Under the pieces are notes generated by a model, which was not told the DNA's origin, did no database searches, and was given only the letters and a program-made list of their open reading frames with translations. From assembly GCA_002418265.1 (NCBI GenBank), contig DIDS01000033.1, positions 51,984 to 106,920 on the forward strand: a stretch of DNA of 54,937 nucleotides, given 5' to 3'. Position numbers and translations under genes: made by a program. This DNA is from Acidimicrobiia bacterium UBA5794. GTDB taxonomy: Bacteria; Actinomycetota; Acidimicrobiia; Spongiisociales; UBA5794. Positions 43,564 to 50,940 of the stretch are shown piece after piece; position 1 is the stretch's first letter, and each line of letters begins with the position of its first letter.

Positions 43564-44127
43564 ATGATCACACATACGATCGGTGCCGTGCTCACTGGGG
43601 GACTCGCATCCCGCATGGGGGCTCCGAAGGCCAGCCTCACATACCTTGATACACCCTTCATCGACCATGTGATCGCCACGCTGTCGATCGTTCTCGATGA
43701 AGTCGTGGTGTGTGGCGGTGACTATTCCGGTCCCTTGCCCGTGCTGTCTGATCCCGTCGAGGGTGCCGGGCCCCTCGCCGGAATCATGGCAGCCCTGACG
43801 CATGCCGACGGACGTCCGGTGATGGTTGCACCTGTTGACATGCCACTCATCACGGTCGATCTCACCAGACGTCTTGTCGATCCTCAGGTTGAGTCGATGG
43901 GGGCACGAATTGCAAGACACGACGACTCGATCCAGCCGCTGTGTGCGACCTACGGACCCGGATTGCGATCGTTGATCCAGGATCGACTCGCCAGAGATGA
44001 GCTTGCTGTGTTTGGTTTCGTCGATCAGATCGAAGCGGTTGAATACATCAACGCGGACCCACATACGCTCACGAACGTCAACACACCACAGGACTATGAG
44101 GACCTCACTGGGGGAGGTACAGAATGA
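43564..44127 (+). CDS. mobA: Molybdenum cofactor guanylyltransferase (MobA-like)
   Basis: This 187-residue nucleotidyltransferase starts IGAVLTGGLASRMGAPKA, the GTP-binding LxGGxSxRMGxxK motif, with the later acidic VAPVDMPLI block. It links GMP to molybdopterin to make the bis-MGD cofactor needed by formate dehydrogenase. Such MobA enzymes often sit with the fdh genes, as here. ATG 43564 is selected; an upstream codon at 43549 is less consistent. The stop overlaps the next gene by 4 nt. Confidence 0.88.
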   Translation: MITHTIGAVLTGGLASRMGAPKASLTYLDTPFIDHVIATLSIVLDEVVVCGGDYSGPLPVLSDPVEGAGPLAGIMAALTHADGRPVMVAPVDMPLITVDLTRRLVDPQVESMGARIARHDDSIQPLCATYGPGLRSLIQDRLARDELAVFGFVDQIEAVEYINADPHTLTNVNTPQDYEDLTGGGTE

Positions 44128-44417
44128 AGATACGACTGACGGACTCTGAGATTCGTCTCCGCCTCACACCGAGCGAGGTCGACGGACTGGGAAATGGGCA
44201 GCCAGTTTCCACCAACATCATCGACGGCCTCTCGTTCACCGTGCAGATCACGGAACAAGAAGCCTCAACGTTGGAGATCGACGCTGGTTCGATCGTGATC
44301 AGTGTCCCCCGGTCCGAGGTGTCCTCGCCGGAGCCCGATACACCCCTTATCCATGCGTTTCAACTCACCAACACCGCGGTGGTCATTGAGTTGGACTTGG
44401 GTCGGCGCCCACGCTGA
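44124..44417 (+). CDS. DUF7009-like small protein
   Basis: This 97-residue protein begins MKIRLTDSEIRLRLTPSEVD, the family signature of a small beta-rich protein found with FdhD and MobA in Actinobacteria. No catalytic residues are evident. Its consistent position with formate dehydrogenase accessory genes suggests a role in cofactor insertion; this is inference. Its start overlaps mobA by 4 nt. The family assignment is from memory and not certain. Confidence 0.7.
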   Translation: MKIRLTDSEIRLRLTPSEVDGLGNGQPVSTNIIDGLSFTVQITEQEASTLEIDAGSIVISVPRSEVSSPEPDTPLIHAFQLTNTAVVIELDLGRRPR

Positions 44418-44432
44418 CTCAGAACGATTGAC

Positions 44433-45239
44433 TCAGACGATTCGCTGGGCACCGCTGTAGACGTTGAACCCGTCTTCGCGCACAAACCCAACGACCGTCA
44501 CACCGGTGGTCTCACCCAATTCGGCGGCGAGCGACGACGCACCAGACACCCCAACCACGATGGGGATTCCTGCAACAGCGGACTTCTGGACGATTTCGAA
44601 CCCGATGCGTCCCGACACACCAAGGATGATCTCACCTGGTGGCCACGACCTCGATGCGAGGATTCCGATGACCTTGTCGACAGCATTGTGTCTGCCTACG
44701 TCCTCCGCTGCGGCGAGGAGTTCACCCCCGGCCGAGAAGGCGGCCGCTGCGTGGAGGCTGCCGGTCAGCGCAAACTGATCTTGGGCTTCGATCAACCGGT
44801 CGGGAAGCGACGTGACCAGTTCGGGCGTGATGGTCGGACCCGCCGGCGGGGTTCTCGAAGCGACGAGGACCGCATCAATCGATGCCTTGCCACATACACC
44901 ACATGATGAAGAGGCGAACACGTTTCGTCTGAACTGTTCCGGGTCGATGAGCACGCCTTCTGCGAGGTTGACGTCGTACCGGTCACCGTGCTCGGCTCCT
45001 TCGATCATCACGATGGAATCGACCTCATCGGGCCCAACAACGATTCCCTCGGTGATCACGAAACCGAGACCAAGGGCCTCATCACTCCCGGGTGTCCTCA
45101 TGAGAACGGCAACGGGAACACCGCCGATGCGGAACTCGACCGGTCCCTCGGTCGTCAGGATGTCAACGTGCTCGAATCGCTTTCCCGCTCGGTACCGGAT
45201 CGTTGTCCAAGGAGTCGTCGGAGGCTCAGGGTTCACCAT
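44433..45239 (-). CDS. fdhD: Formate dehydrogenase accessory sulfurtransferase FdhD
   Basis: This 268-residue protein has the sulfur-carrying pair in SSCGVCGKASID, LHAAAAF, and the conserved AAEDVGRHNAVDK block. FdhD moves sulfur from a cysteine desulfurase to the molybdenum cofactor of formate dehydrogenase, a step needed for activity. It follows the fdh genes on the same strand, but a 234-nt gap with three tandem repeats separates them, so it may have separate expression. Its ATG 45239 has no strong ribosome site. It converges with the mobA operon. Confidence 0.93.
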   Translation of the reverse strand: MVNPEPPTTPWTTIRYRAGKRFEHVDILTTEGPVEFRIGGVPVAVLMRTPGSDEALGLGFVITEGIVVGPDEVDSIVMIEGAEHGDRYDVNLAEGVLIDPEQFRRNVFASSSCGVCGKASIDAVLVASRTPPAGPTITPELVTSLPDRLIEAQDQFALTGSLHAAAAFSAGGELLAAAEDVGRHNAVDKVIGILASRSWPPGEIILGVSGRIGFEIVQKSAVAGIPIVVGVSGASSLAAELGETTGVTVVGFVREDGFNVYSGAQRIV

Positions 45240-45252
45240 GACCCCGGTCCAT

Positions 45253-45455
45253 CGCTGGAAGACGGGGCTCGCAGGGCTCGCGCGCCCCCCTGGCTCGTGT
45301 CACTCGCCCGTCCCCCCGCTGGAAGACGGGGCTCGCAGGCTCGCACGCCCCCCTGGCTCGTGTCACTCGCCCGTCCCTCGCTGGAAGACGGGGCTCGCAG
45401 GGCTCGCACGCCCCCCTGGCTCGTTCCACTCGCCCGTCCCCCCTGAAGGGGGGAC
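45253..45455 (-). repeat. Three tandem copies of the modular repeat
   Basis: Units at 45253-45316 (64 nt), 45317-45378 (62 nt) and 45379-45443 begin CGCTGGAAGACGGGGCTCGC and end near CACTCGCCCGTCCC. They differ by single bases and by one missing G in the middle copy. The block closes with TCCCCCC-TGAA-GGGGGGA. There are no unique spacers, so it is not a CRISPR array. It separates fdhD from the Fe-S subunit gene. Confidence 0.9.
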
Positions 45456-45473
45456 ATTTCTTTTGGTGATGGT

Positions 45474-46337
45474 TTACTGGTCATCCGGTTGGACATGACT
45501 CCATCCGAAGCGGCCTTTGATGCAGAGATGACCACTCGTCACATCGTGATCCATTGGTGAGGTGACGGTGACAATTCTGTTGTCTTGCACATGCAGCTCA
45601 AGATTGCAACCGACACCACAGAACGAGCACACGGTCCGGCTGACCGTCTGGTCTTCGGGCCGCCAGTCCCCAGAGGCTCGCATGTCAAACTCGGTCTTGA
45701 ACATGAGGGCACCTGATGGGCAGACGCCAATACAGTTCCCGCAGTACACGCACGCAGAGTCCGGGAGCACGATATCGAATTCGGTCGCAATGGTGGCTTT
45801 GAGCCCGCGCCCGGCGACATCGATGGCGAACGTGTTCTGGGCGTCGGGACCGCACGCTGCAACACAGCGGAAACACATGATGCACTTGTCGTAGTCGCGA
45901 ATGTAGAGGTCGTCCTCAACCTTGACCGCACGAACCGGCCGGTCGGCGGTACCGAAACGGTCGACGTCAACGTCGTAGCGTTCCATGAACATCGCGGTCT
46001 CGCCATCGACAAGCGACAGATCAACTGACGACGCAAGCAGCTCGTACACCATTTTGCGAGCTGCAACAACCCGTTCGGACTCAGTCTCGACCACGAGACC
46101 CTCGGTGACCTCACGCGAACATGACGGCACCAGCGTGCGTGATCCCTCAACCTCAACGAGGCAGGCTCTGCATGCGTTGAAGGCTTCGAGCGTGTCGAGA
46201 TAGCAGAGGGTCGGAACGGCAATGTCGGCGTCGCGGCAGGTCTCGAGAATGGTTGCACCTTGAGGTGCCGTCATCTCGACGCCATCGACCGTGATCGTCA
46301 CGAGCGGTTTCGGTGGTTCGATCCGAGTCTCGATCAT
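45474..46337 (-). CDS. Formate dehydrogenase Fe-S subunit carrying the detached 4Fe-4S domain
   Basis: This 287-residue protein has an N-terminal 2Fe-2S domain (Cys in VPTLCYLDTLEAFNACRACL and VPSC), then two ferredoxin-type clusters (CIMCFRCVAACG and CVYCGNCIGVCP). At its C-terminus (about 240-287) is CSFCGVGCNLELHVQDNRIV followed by GHLCIKGRFG. This last domain is the 4Fe-4S domain normally found at the start of the catalytic chain. The protein thus supplies the Mo-adjacent cluster to the separate FdhA. Its ATG 46337 overlaps the NuoE-NuoF gene by 4 nt. The split is unusual relative to most FDHs, though I recall it in other Actinobacteria. Confidence 0.9.
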   Translation of the reverse strand: MIETRIEPPKPLVTITVDGVEMTAPQGATILETCRDADIAVPTLCYLDTLEAFNACRACLVEVEGSRTLVPSCSREVTEGLVVETESERVVAARKMVYELLASSVDLSLVDGETAMFMERYDVDVDRFGTADRPVRAVKVEDDLYIRDYDKCIMCFRCVAACGPDAQNTFAIDVAGRGLKATIATEFDIVLPDSACVYCGNCIGVCPSGALMFKTEFDMRASGDWRPEDQTVSRTVCSFCGVGCNLELHVQDNRIVTVTSPMDHDVTSGHLCIKGRFGWSHVQPDDQ

Positions 46338-48082
46338 GCAGGGTCTCCGATCAATCCGAGTGCGAGCGCCGACTGTACGGCGACCGACGCAGCTTGACCG
46401 AGCCCGCACACCGAACCATCGCGAAGGACCCGGTCGAGCTCGTCGAGGATCTCAAGTTCAACAGTACGGTCGCCGTTCGATGAAGAGAGCCTGACAAGGG
46501 ACTCAGCTTGTCGCACCGTTCCGACACGGCACGGAATACAGAGTCCACACGACTCGTCTCCAAAGAACTCGGCTATGCGGTTGACGATCTCGACGAAGTC
46601 GACCGACGAATCAAAGACGATGACCACGCCTGATCCAAGTCCGATGCCGCGTTCTCTGGTTGCTTCAAACGTCAACGCGAGATCGAGGTCCTGCGGAAGG
46701 ATGAAGGCCCCGGCTGCTCCCCCGATCAGGACAGCCGCGATGTCAGAGGTGGGACCACCGGCAAGTGAAATGAGGTCACGAACGGTTGCACCGAACGGGA
46801 CCTCGAACACGCCGGGTTCTGACACGTTGCCTGATACACAGAAAAGTTTCGATCCTGTCGAATCGTCAGTTCCGATCGTGGCGAATGCCGCCCCGCCCTT
46901 GCGGATGATGCCGGGGATGTTGGCAAGGGTTTCGACATTGTTGACGAGCGTTGGACGTCCGAAGAGCCCTGCATCGGTTGGGAACGGGGGTTTCTGTCGT
47001 GGTTCAGGTCGGTATCCCTCAACAGAATTGAACAGTGCCGTCTCCTCGCCACAGATGTAGGCACCTGCACCGCGCCTCGTCTCGATCTCGAAGGTGCGGC
47101 CCGAAGAAAGGATGTCTTCACCAAGGAGTCCCTCGGCACGCACGGAGGAAAGGGCTTCGGTTATGGCGCGCAGAGCGATTGGATACTCGTCACGAATGTA
47201 GAGATAGCCGCGTTCGGCTCCCACAGCGAGACCGGCAATCGTGAGCGCCTCAATGATCAGGTACGGATCGTTTTCGAGGAGTACTCGGTCCTTGAACGTC
47301 CCCGGTTCAGATTCGTCTGCGTTGCACACGACATATTTGGTTCCGTCGTGGGCTGCAACCGATTTCCACTTGATGCCAGCGGGGAACGCTGCACCGCCTC
47401 GACCCTTGATGCCGCTGGCGACGACCTGTTCGACAACCCATGCAGAGCCTTTGGATAGCGCTGTTGTGAGAGCCTCATAGCCACCGTCGGCTCGATACTC
47501 GTCCAATGTCGGTTGTGATCCGACCCTGGCGAGCAAAGAAGTTGGGGCTCCCACCTGCCGGGGTGTCGGCGCAACGACATGATCACGCGGCTTGGGTGAA
47601 CGCAAGATCTCGATGATCTGCTTGGCGCTGGCTGGTGCGGCTACGCGATGGTCGCCACCAGCCACCTGGACGAAGGCGGCAGACCCCTTGTCGCATTGAC
47701 CGAGACATGGCGATGGCCGCCACATGACACCGTCAAGGTCAGTTCGTGGTGGACCGAGCTCTCGCTCAAGGTCGTCGAGCATCACATCGACGCCAGCTGC
47801 CTTGCAGGCAATGTCGTCACACACATGGGCGACCCGTGCGGGTTGTTCATCGGTTGCAATCAGGTCGTAGAACGTCGCAACTCCATATGCCTCAGCCGGT
47901 CCAAGGGTGAGGCGTTCCGAAATGTAGTTGATCGCGCCGTGGCTCACCCAGCCGATGGCATCTTGAACCGCGTGCAGGGCGGGGAGAAGCAGATGACGCT
48001 GCGATGCTGCTTTGTGAAATCCACCGTACGCAACTCGGTCATCAGCAGACGACCGGTCGAGCCCACCGTCCCAACGCGACAA
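46334..48082 (-). CDS. NAD-linked formate dehydrogenase beta subunit (NuoE-NuoF fusion)
   Basis: This protein of at least 582 residues has an N-terminal thioredoxin-like 2Fe-2S domain (CDDIACKAAG, then CLGQCDKG) fused to a NuoF-type flavoprotein with GRGGAAFPAG, NADESEPGTFKDR, GAGAYICGEETAL (FMN/NAD sites) and the 4Fe-4S ligands in ESCGLCIPCRVG and SVCGLG. It passes electrons from the Fe-S subunit to NAD+. TTG 48082 is the only canonical start codon, but the in-frame sequence from 48157 (IDIHTTPDVATDEERSAVDS) looks conserved, so the true N-terminus is probably 25 residues further upstream and begins with ATC. See the findings. Confidence 0.92.
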   Translation of the reverse strand: MSRWDGGLDRSSADDRVAYGGFHKAASQRHLLLPALHAVQDAIGWVSHGAINYISERLTLGPAEAYGVATFYDLIATDEQPARVAHVCDDIACKAAGVDVMLDDLERELGPPRTDLDGVMWRPSPCLGQCDKGSAAFVQVAGGDHRVAAPASAKQIIEILRSPKPRDHVVAPTPRQVGAPTSLLARVGSQPTLDEYRADGGYEALTTALSKGSAWVVEQVVASGIKGRGGAAFPAGIKWKSVAAHDGTKYVVCNADESEPGTFKDRVLLENDPYLIIEALTIAGLAVGAERGYLYIRDEYPIALRAITEALSSVRAEGLLGEDILSSGRTFEIETRRGAGAYICGEETALFNSVEGYRPEPRQKPPFPTDAGLFGRPTLVNNVETLANIPGIIRKGGAAFATIGTDDSTGSKLFCVSGNVSEPGVFEVPFGATVRDLISLAGGPTSDIAAVLIGGAAGAFILPQDLDLALTFEATRERGIGLGSGVVIVFDSSVDFVEIVNRIAEFFGDESCGLCIPCRVGTVRQAESLVRLSSSNGDRTVELEILDELDRVLRDGSVCGLGQAASVAVQSALALGLIGDPA

Positions 48083-48160
48083 AGGTTCGCCGAGTACCGA
48101 GTCGACCGCTGATCTTTCTTCGTCGGTCGCAACATCTGGAGTGGTGTGAATATCGATGAT

Positions 48161-50050
48161 CTACCCCACACCAACAAGCGTCTCGATACGGACGGCCGTT
48201 GCCTTGAATTCGGCGGTCCCTGACTTTGGGTCCCACGCGTCAAGGGTGAGGGTGTTCACATCGCCGTCGTCTGGCCAATGGATCGCCATGAACGCAAGGC
48301 CCGGACGGAGACCGTCACGAAGTCGTGCTGTCACATCGATCGCGCCACGTCTCGATACCACCCTGACGGTGTCGCCGTCTGTGACACCGAGGCGGTGTCC
48401 ATCAAGGGGATCGATGTCGATCACAGCTCCCGTTGCCAGTGGTGAGCGATACCCACCACTTTGTACACCGGTGTTGTAACCATCGAGTCTGCGACCCGTG
48501 GTCAACCGAACCGGGAAATCTTCTGAGAGTGGGTCAACGGGTGGCGCCCACTCAACGGCGATGAACGGAGCGGGTTCGCGGGGCATCGGATCCTCCCACA
48601 GCCAACCATGGAGGAACAACGTCCCAGGGTGGTCCTCGTCAGGGCACGGCCACTGGAGACCGCCGTGTTCCTCAAGACGGGCATAGGACATGCCAGCATG
48701 CATTGGTGAGAGGCTTCGCAGCTCGTCCCACACTTGTTCTGAATTTGGAATGTCCCAGTTGTGGCCCATCTCGTTTGCCAAGAGACACAGAATCTCGATG
48801 TCGTCCTTTGCCTCTCCGGGTGGGTCGAGCGCCTTGTGCATGAGCTGGACACGCCGTTCCGATGATGTGACGGTGCCGTCCGATTCTGCCCAACCCGCTG
48901 CTGCGGGTAGCACAACATCGGCAAGGGCTGCGGTCTTGGTCAAGAAGATGTCCTGGACGACGAGGAAATCAAGACCATCAAGAAGATCGATCGCCCGTGT
49001 CGTGTCAGCCTCAGATTGTGCCGGGTTCTCACCGATAACGTACATCGCCTTGATGTCCCCGCGCTCCATGGCGTCAAACATTTCGGTCACATGCCAGCCC
49101 GGTTCTGATGGCACATCGACACCCCATGCCGCTTCAAACTTCCCCCGATGCTCGTCATTTGTGACGTCCTGGAATCCGGGTAGCTTGTTGGGGAGCGCCC
49201 CCATGTCTCCGCCTCCCTGGACATTGTTCTGCCCACGAATCGGCACGAGGCCAGAGCCGTACCGACCAACATGGCCGGTGAGGAGAGCAAGGTTGATGAG
49301 CGAGATGACGTTGTCGGTCCCGGTGTGATGTTCGGTGATACCAAGCGTCCAACACAGCTGTGCGGTCTCGGCCGTTGCATAGTCATGGGCGAGTTGTCGG
49401 ATGGTCTCTGCCGGGACTCCGGTCACTTCCTCTCCTCGCTCAAGCGTCCAATCCTCAACGGAGGCTGCGTAGGCGTCGTAGCCAGATGTCGAGTGGGCGA
49501 TGAAGGCATCGTTCGTGAGCCCGGCATGGATGATCTCGCGTGCAATGGTGTTCGAGAGTGCAACGTCGGAGCCGACGTCGATCCCGAGCCACACGTCTGC
49601 CCACTCGGCCGATTCGGTCCGACGCGGATCAACCGCGTACATTTTGGCGCCGTTGCGGACACCCTTGATGAGGTGATGGAAGAAGATTGGATGGGCAGAG
49701 CGCGCGTTTGAACCCCACAGGACGATGAGATCGGTTGTCTGGATCTCTTCATATGAAGACGTGCCACCGCCCGCTCCCAGAACTGTCGCCAGACCGACGA
49801 CGGAGGGAGCGTGTCAGGTTCGGTTGCAGCTGTCGATGTTGTTGTTCCCAATGACGGTACGGGCGAACTTCTGTGCCATGAAGTTCATCTCGTTTGATGC
49901 CTTTGAGCACGAGAACATGCCAGTCGCCGTTCCAGGATTCCGACTCAGTCCCTGAGCCGTTCGGGCGAGGGCTTCTTCCCATGTTGCTTTGCGGAGCTGA
50001 TCGCCTTCACGAACCATCGGTGTCGTCAGCCGTTCGTAACGCTTTCCCAT
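48161..50050 (-). CDS. fdhA: Selenocysteine-containing formate dehydrogenase catalytic subunit
   Basis: This 629-residue bis-MGD oxidoreductase has an in-frame TGA at 49816-49814 (codon 79), read as selenocysteine in the sequence NNNIDSCNRT-U-HAPSVVG. The same place in E. coli FdhF is RV-U-HGPSV. Reading continues without a stop through the conserved WGSNARSAHPIFFHHL, YAVDPRRTESA and the C-terminal Mo-binding domain GRRLDGYNTGVQSGGYRSPL. The usual N-terminal 4Fe-4S domain is missing; it is encoded by the gene at 45474-46337. GGAGG lies 5 nt before ATG 50050; ATG 50053 is an alternative. The product oxidises formate to CO2. Confidence 0.93.
49772..49811 (-). promoter_or_regulatory. SECIS-like hairpin directing selenocysteine insertion
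   Basis: Starting 2 nt after the UGA (minus strand), a perfect 7-bp outer stem CGCUCCC/GGGAGCG (49811-49805 with 49778-49772) encloses an inner stem GUCG/CGAC. The apical loop contains GGUC. The loop GGU is the seventh codon after UGA, as in E. coli fdhF, which carries the same GGUCUG. This is the expected signature for recruitment of SelB and Sec-tRNA. Confidence 0.88.
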
Positions 50051-50067
50051 CATCACCTCCTTCCCTT

Positions 50068-50098
50068 GCGATATTGACCAATATAGCACTGGTCAATA
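50068..50098 (-). promoter_or_regulatory. Promoter and overlapping palindromic operator of the fdh operon
   Basis: The minus strand has TTGACC (50096-50091), a 17-nt spacer, and TATCGC (50073-50068) as -35/-10-like boxes, giving a very short leader before the ribosome site. A perfect 9-bp inverted repeat, TATTGACCA (50072-50080) and TGGTCAATA (50090-50098), with a 9-nt spacer covers the promoter. A repressor or activator binding here would control the operon. The protein is unknown. The region 50099-50325 has no gene that I can support. Confidence 0.65.
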
Positions 50099-50325
50099 AT
50101 CGATCTTCCTCAGTCCACAGCTCGCCGTTGATCACCCCAAACGTCGGGATTCGCCTCCGCCCATCGCCGGCTCTTGTGACAACGAAACTCGTAACGGGAC
50201 GAACAGCGGCTGATCAACACATTAGGGTCGCTGCATGCAGACGTGGCACGCACAACAAGTTTGGCTCAGGCGCATGACGTCTGGTCTCACCATCGCCGGC
50301 GTCACCCGCAAGAGGAGTTGACATC

Positions 50326-50940
50326 GTGGCCGTCAGACCCATCCCCCAAATCGGTGATCCGGTACTCCGCGTGCCAACCACCGAGGTAACCGACTTCGAC
50401 GCTCCGGAGTTCCAGGCACTCGTCAATGACATGATCGACACCATGGCGGATGCTCAGGGTGCTGGCATCGCTGCGAACCAGGTTGGCGTCTCCATGAATG
50501 TCTGCGTCATCGGTGTCGAGCACAACGAGCGGTATCCCTACAAGCCACCGATTCCTCTCACGGTGTTGGTCAACCCGGTGATTACGGTTCTCGATGATGA
50601 ACGATGGCTCAACAACGAGGGATGCCTGAGCGTCCCGATCCGTGGCGACCTCCATCGTTGGATGAACATCTCAGTTGTCGCACAGACACGCAACGGCGAA
50701 CCGTTTGAACAGATCTACCGCGGCCTGTCGGCAGGCACCGTCCAACACGAAGTGGACCATCTCGCCGGCCACCTGATCGTGGACCGCATGACCGACCCAA
50801 CATCAATGACCACCTGGGACAACTTCCAAAAACACGGCCTGTCTGACTACCTCAACCGCATCGCACCCATCATCCCCCGCACCAGACCTGTCCCCCCTCC
50901 AGGGGGACAGGCGAGTGAAACGAGCCAGGGGGGCGTGTGA
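50326..50940 (+). CDS. def: Peptide deformylase with repeat-encoded C-terminal tail
   Basis: This 204-residue metalloenzyme has all three motifs: GAGIAANQVG (motif 1), EGCLSVP (motif 2, metal-binding Cys) and QHEVDHLAGHL (motif 3, HExxH). It removes the formyl group from nascent protein N-termini. AGAGGAG precedes GTG 50326 by about 8 nt. The final residues (RPVPPPGGQASETSQGGV) lie past the usual end and are encoded by the modular repeat that begins near 50890, so a repeat insertion has probably replaced the original C-terminus. The enzyme core is intact. Confidence 0.94.
   Translation: MAVRPIPQIGDPVLRVPTTEVTDFDAPEFQALVNDMIDTMADAQGAGIAANQVGVSMNVCVIGVEHNERYPYKPPIPLTVLVNPVITVLDDERWLNNEGCLSVPIRGDLHRWMNISVVAQTRNGEPFEQIYRGLSAGTVQHEVDHLAGHLIVDRMTDPTSMTTWDNFQKHGLSDYLNRIAPIIPRTRPVPPPGGQASETSQGGV

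Noticed and set aside
45253..45455. CRISPR array
   Set aside because: Units are directly adjacent with no unique spacers, and single copies occur elsewhere. No cas genes are present.
48161..48163. TAG between fdhA and the NuoE-NuoF gene as a readthrough or pyrrolysine codon
   Set aside because: fdhA ends at its expected C-terminus and the second protein has its own typical N-terminus. Same frame alone is not evidence for fusion.
49814..49816. TGA in fdhA as a pseudogene or sequencing frameshift
   Set aside because: The reading frame is unchanged on both sides, homology is continuous, the position equals the known Sec site, and a SECIS-like hairpin follows.
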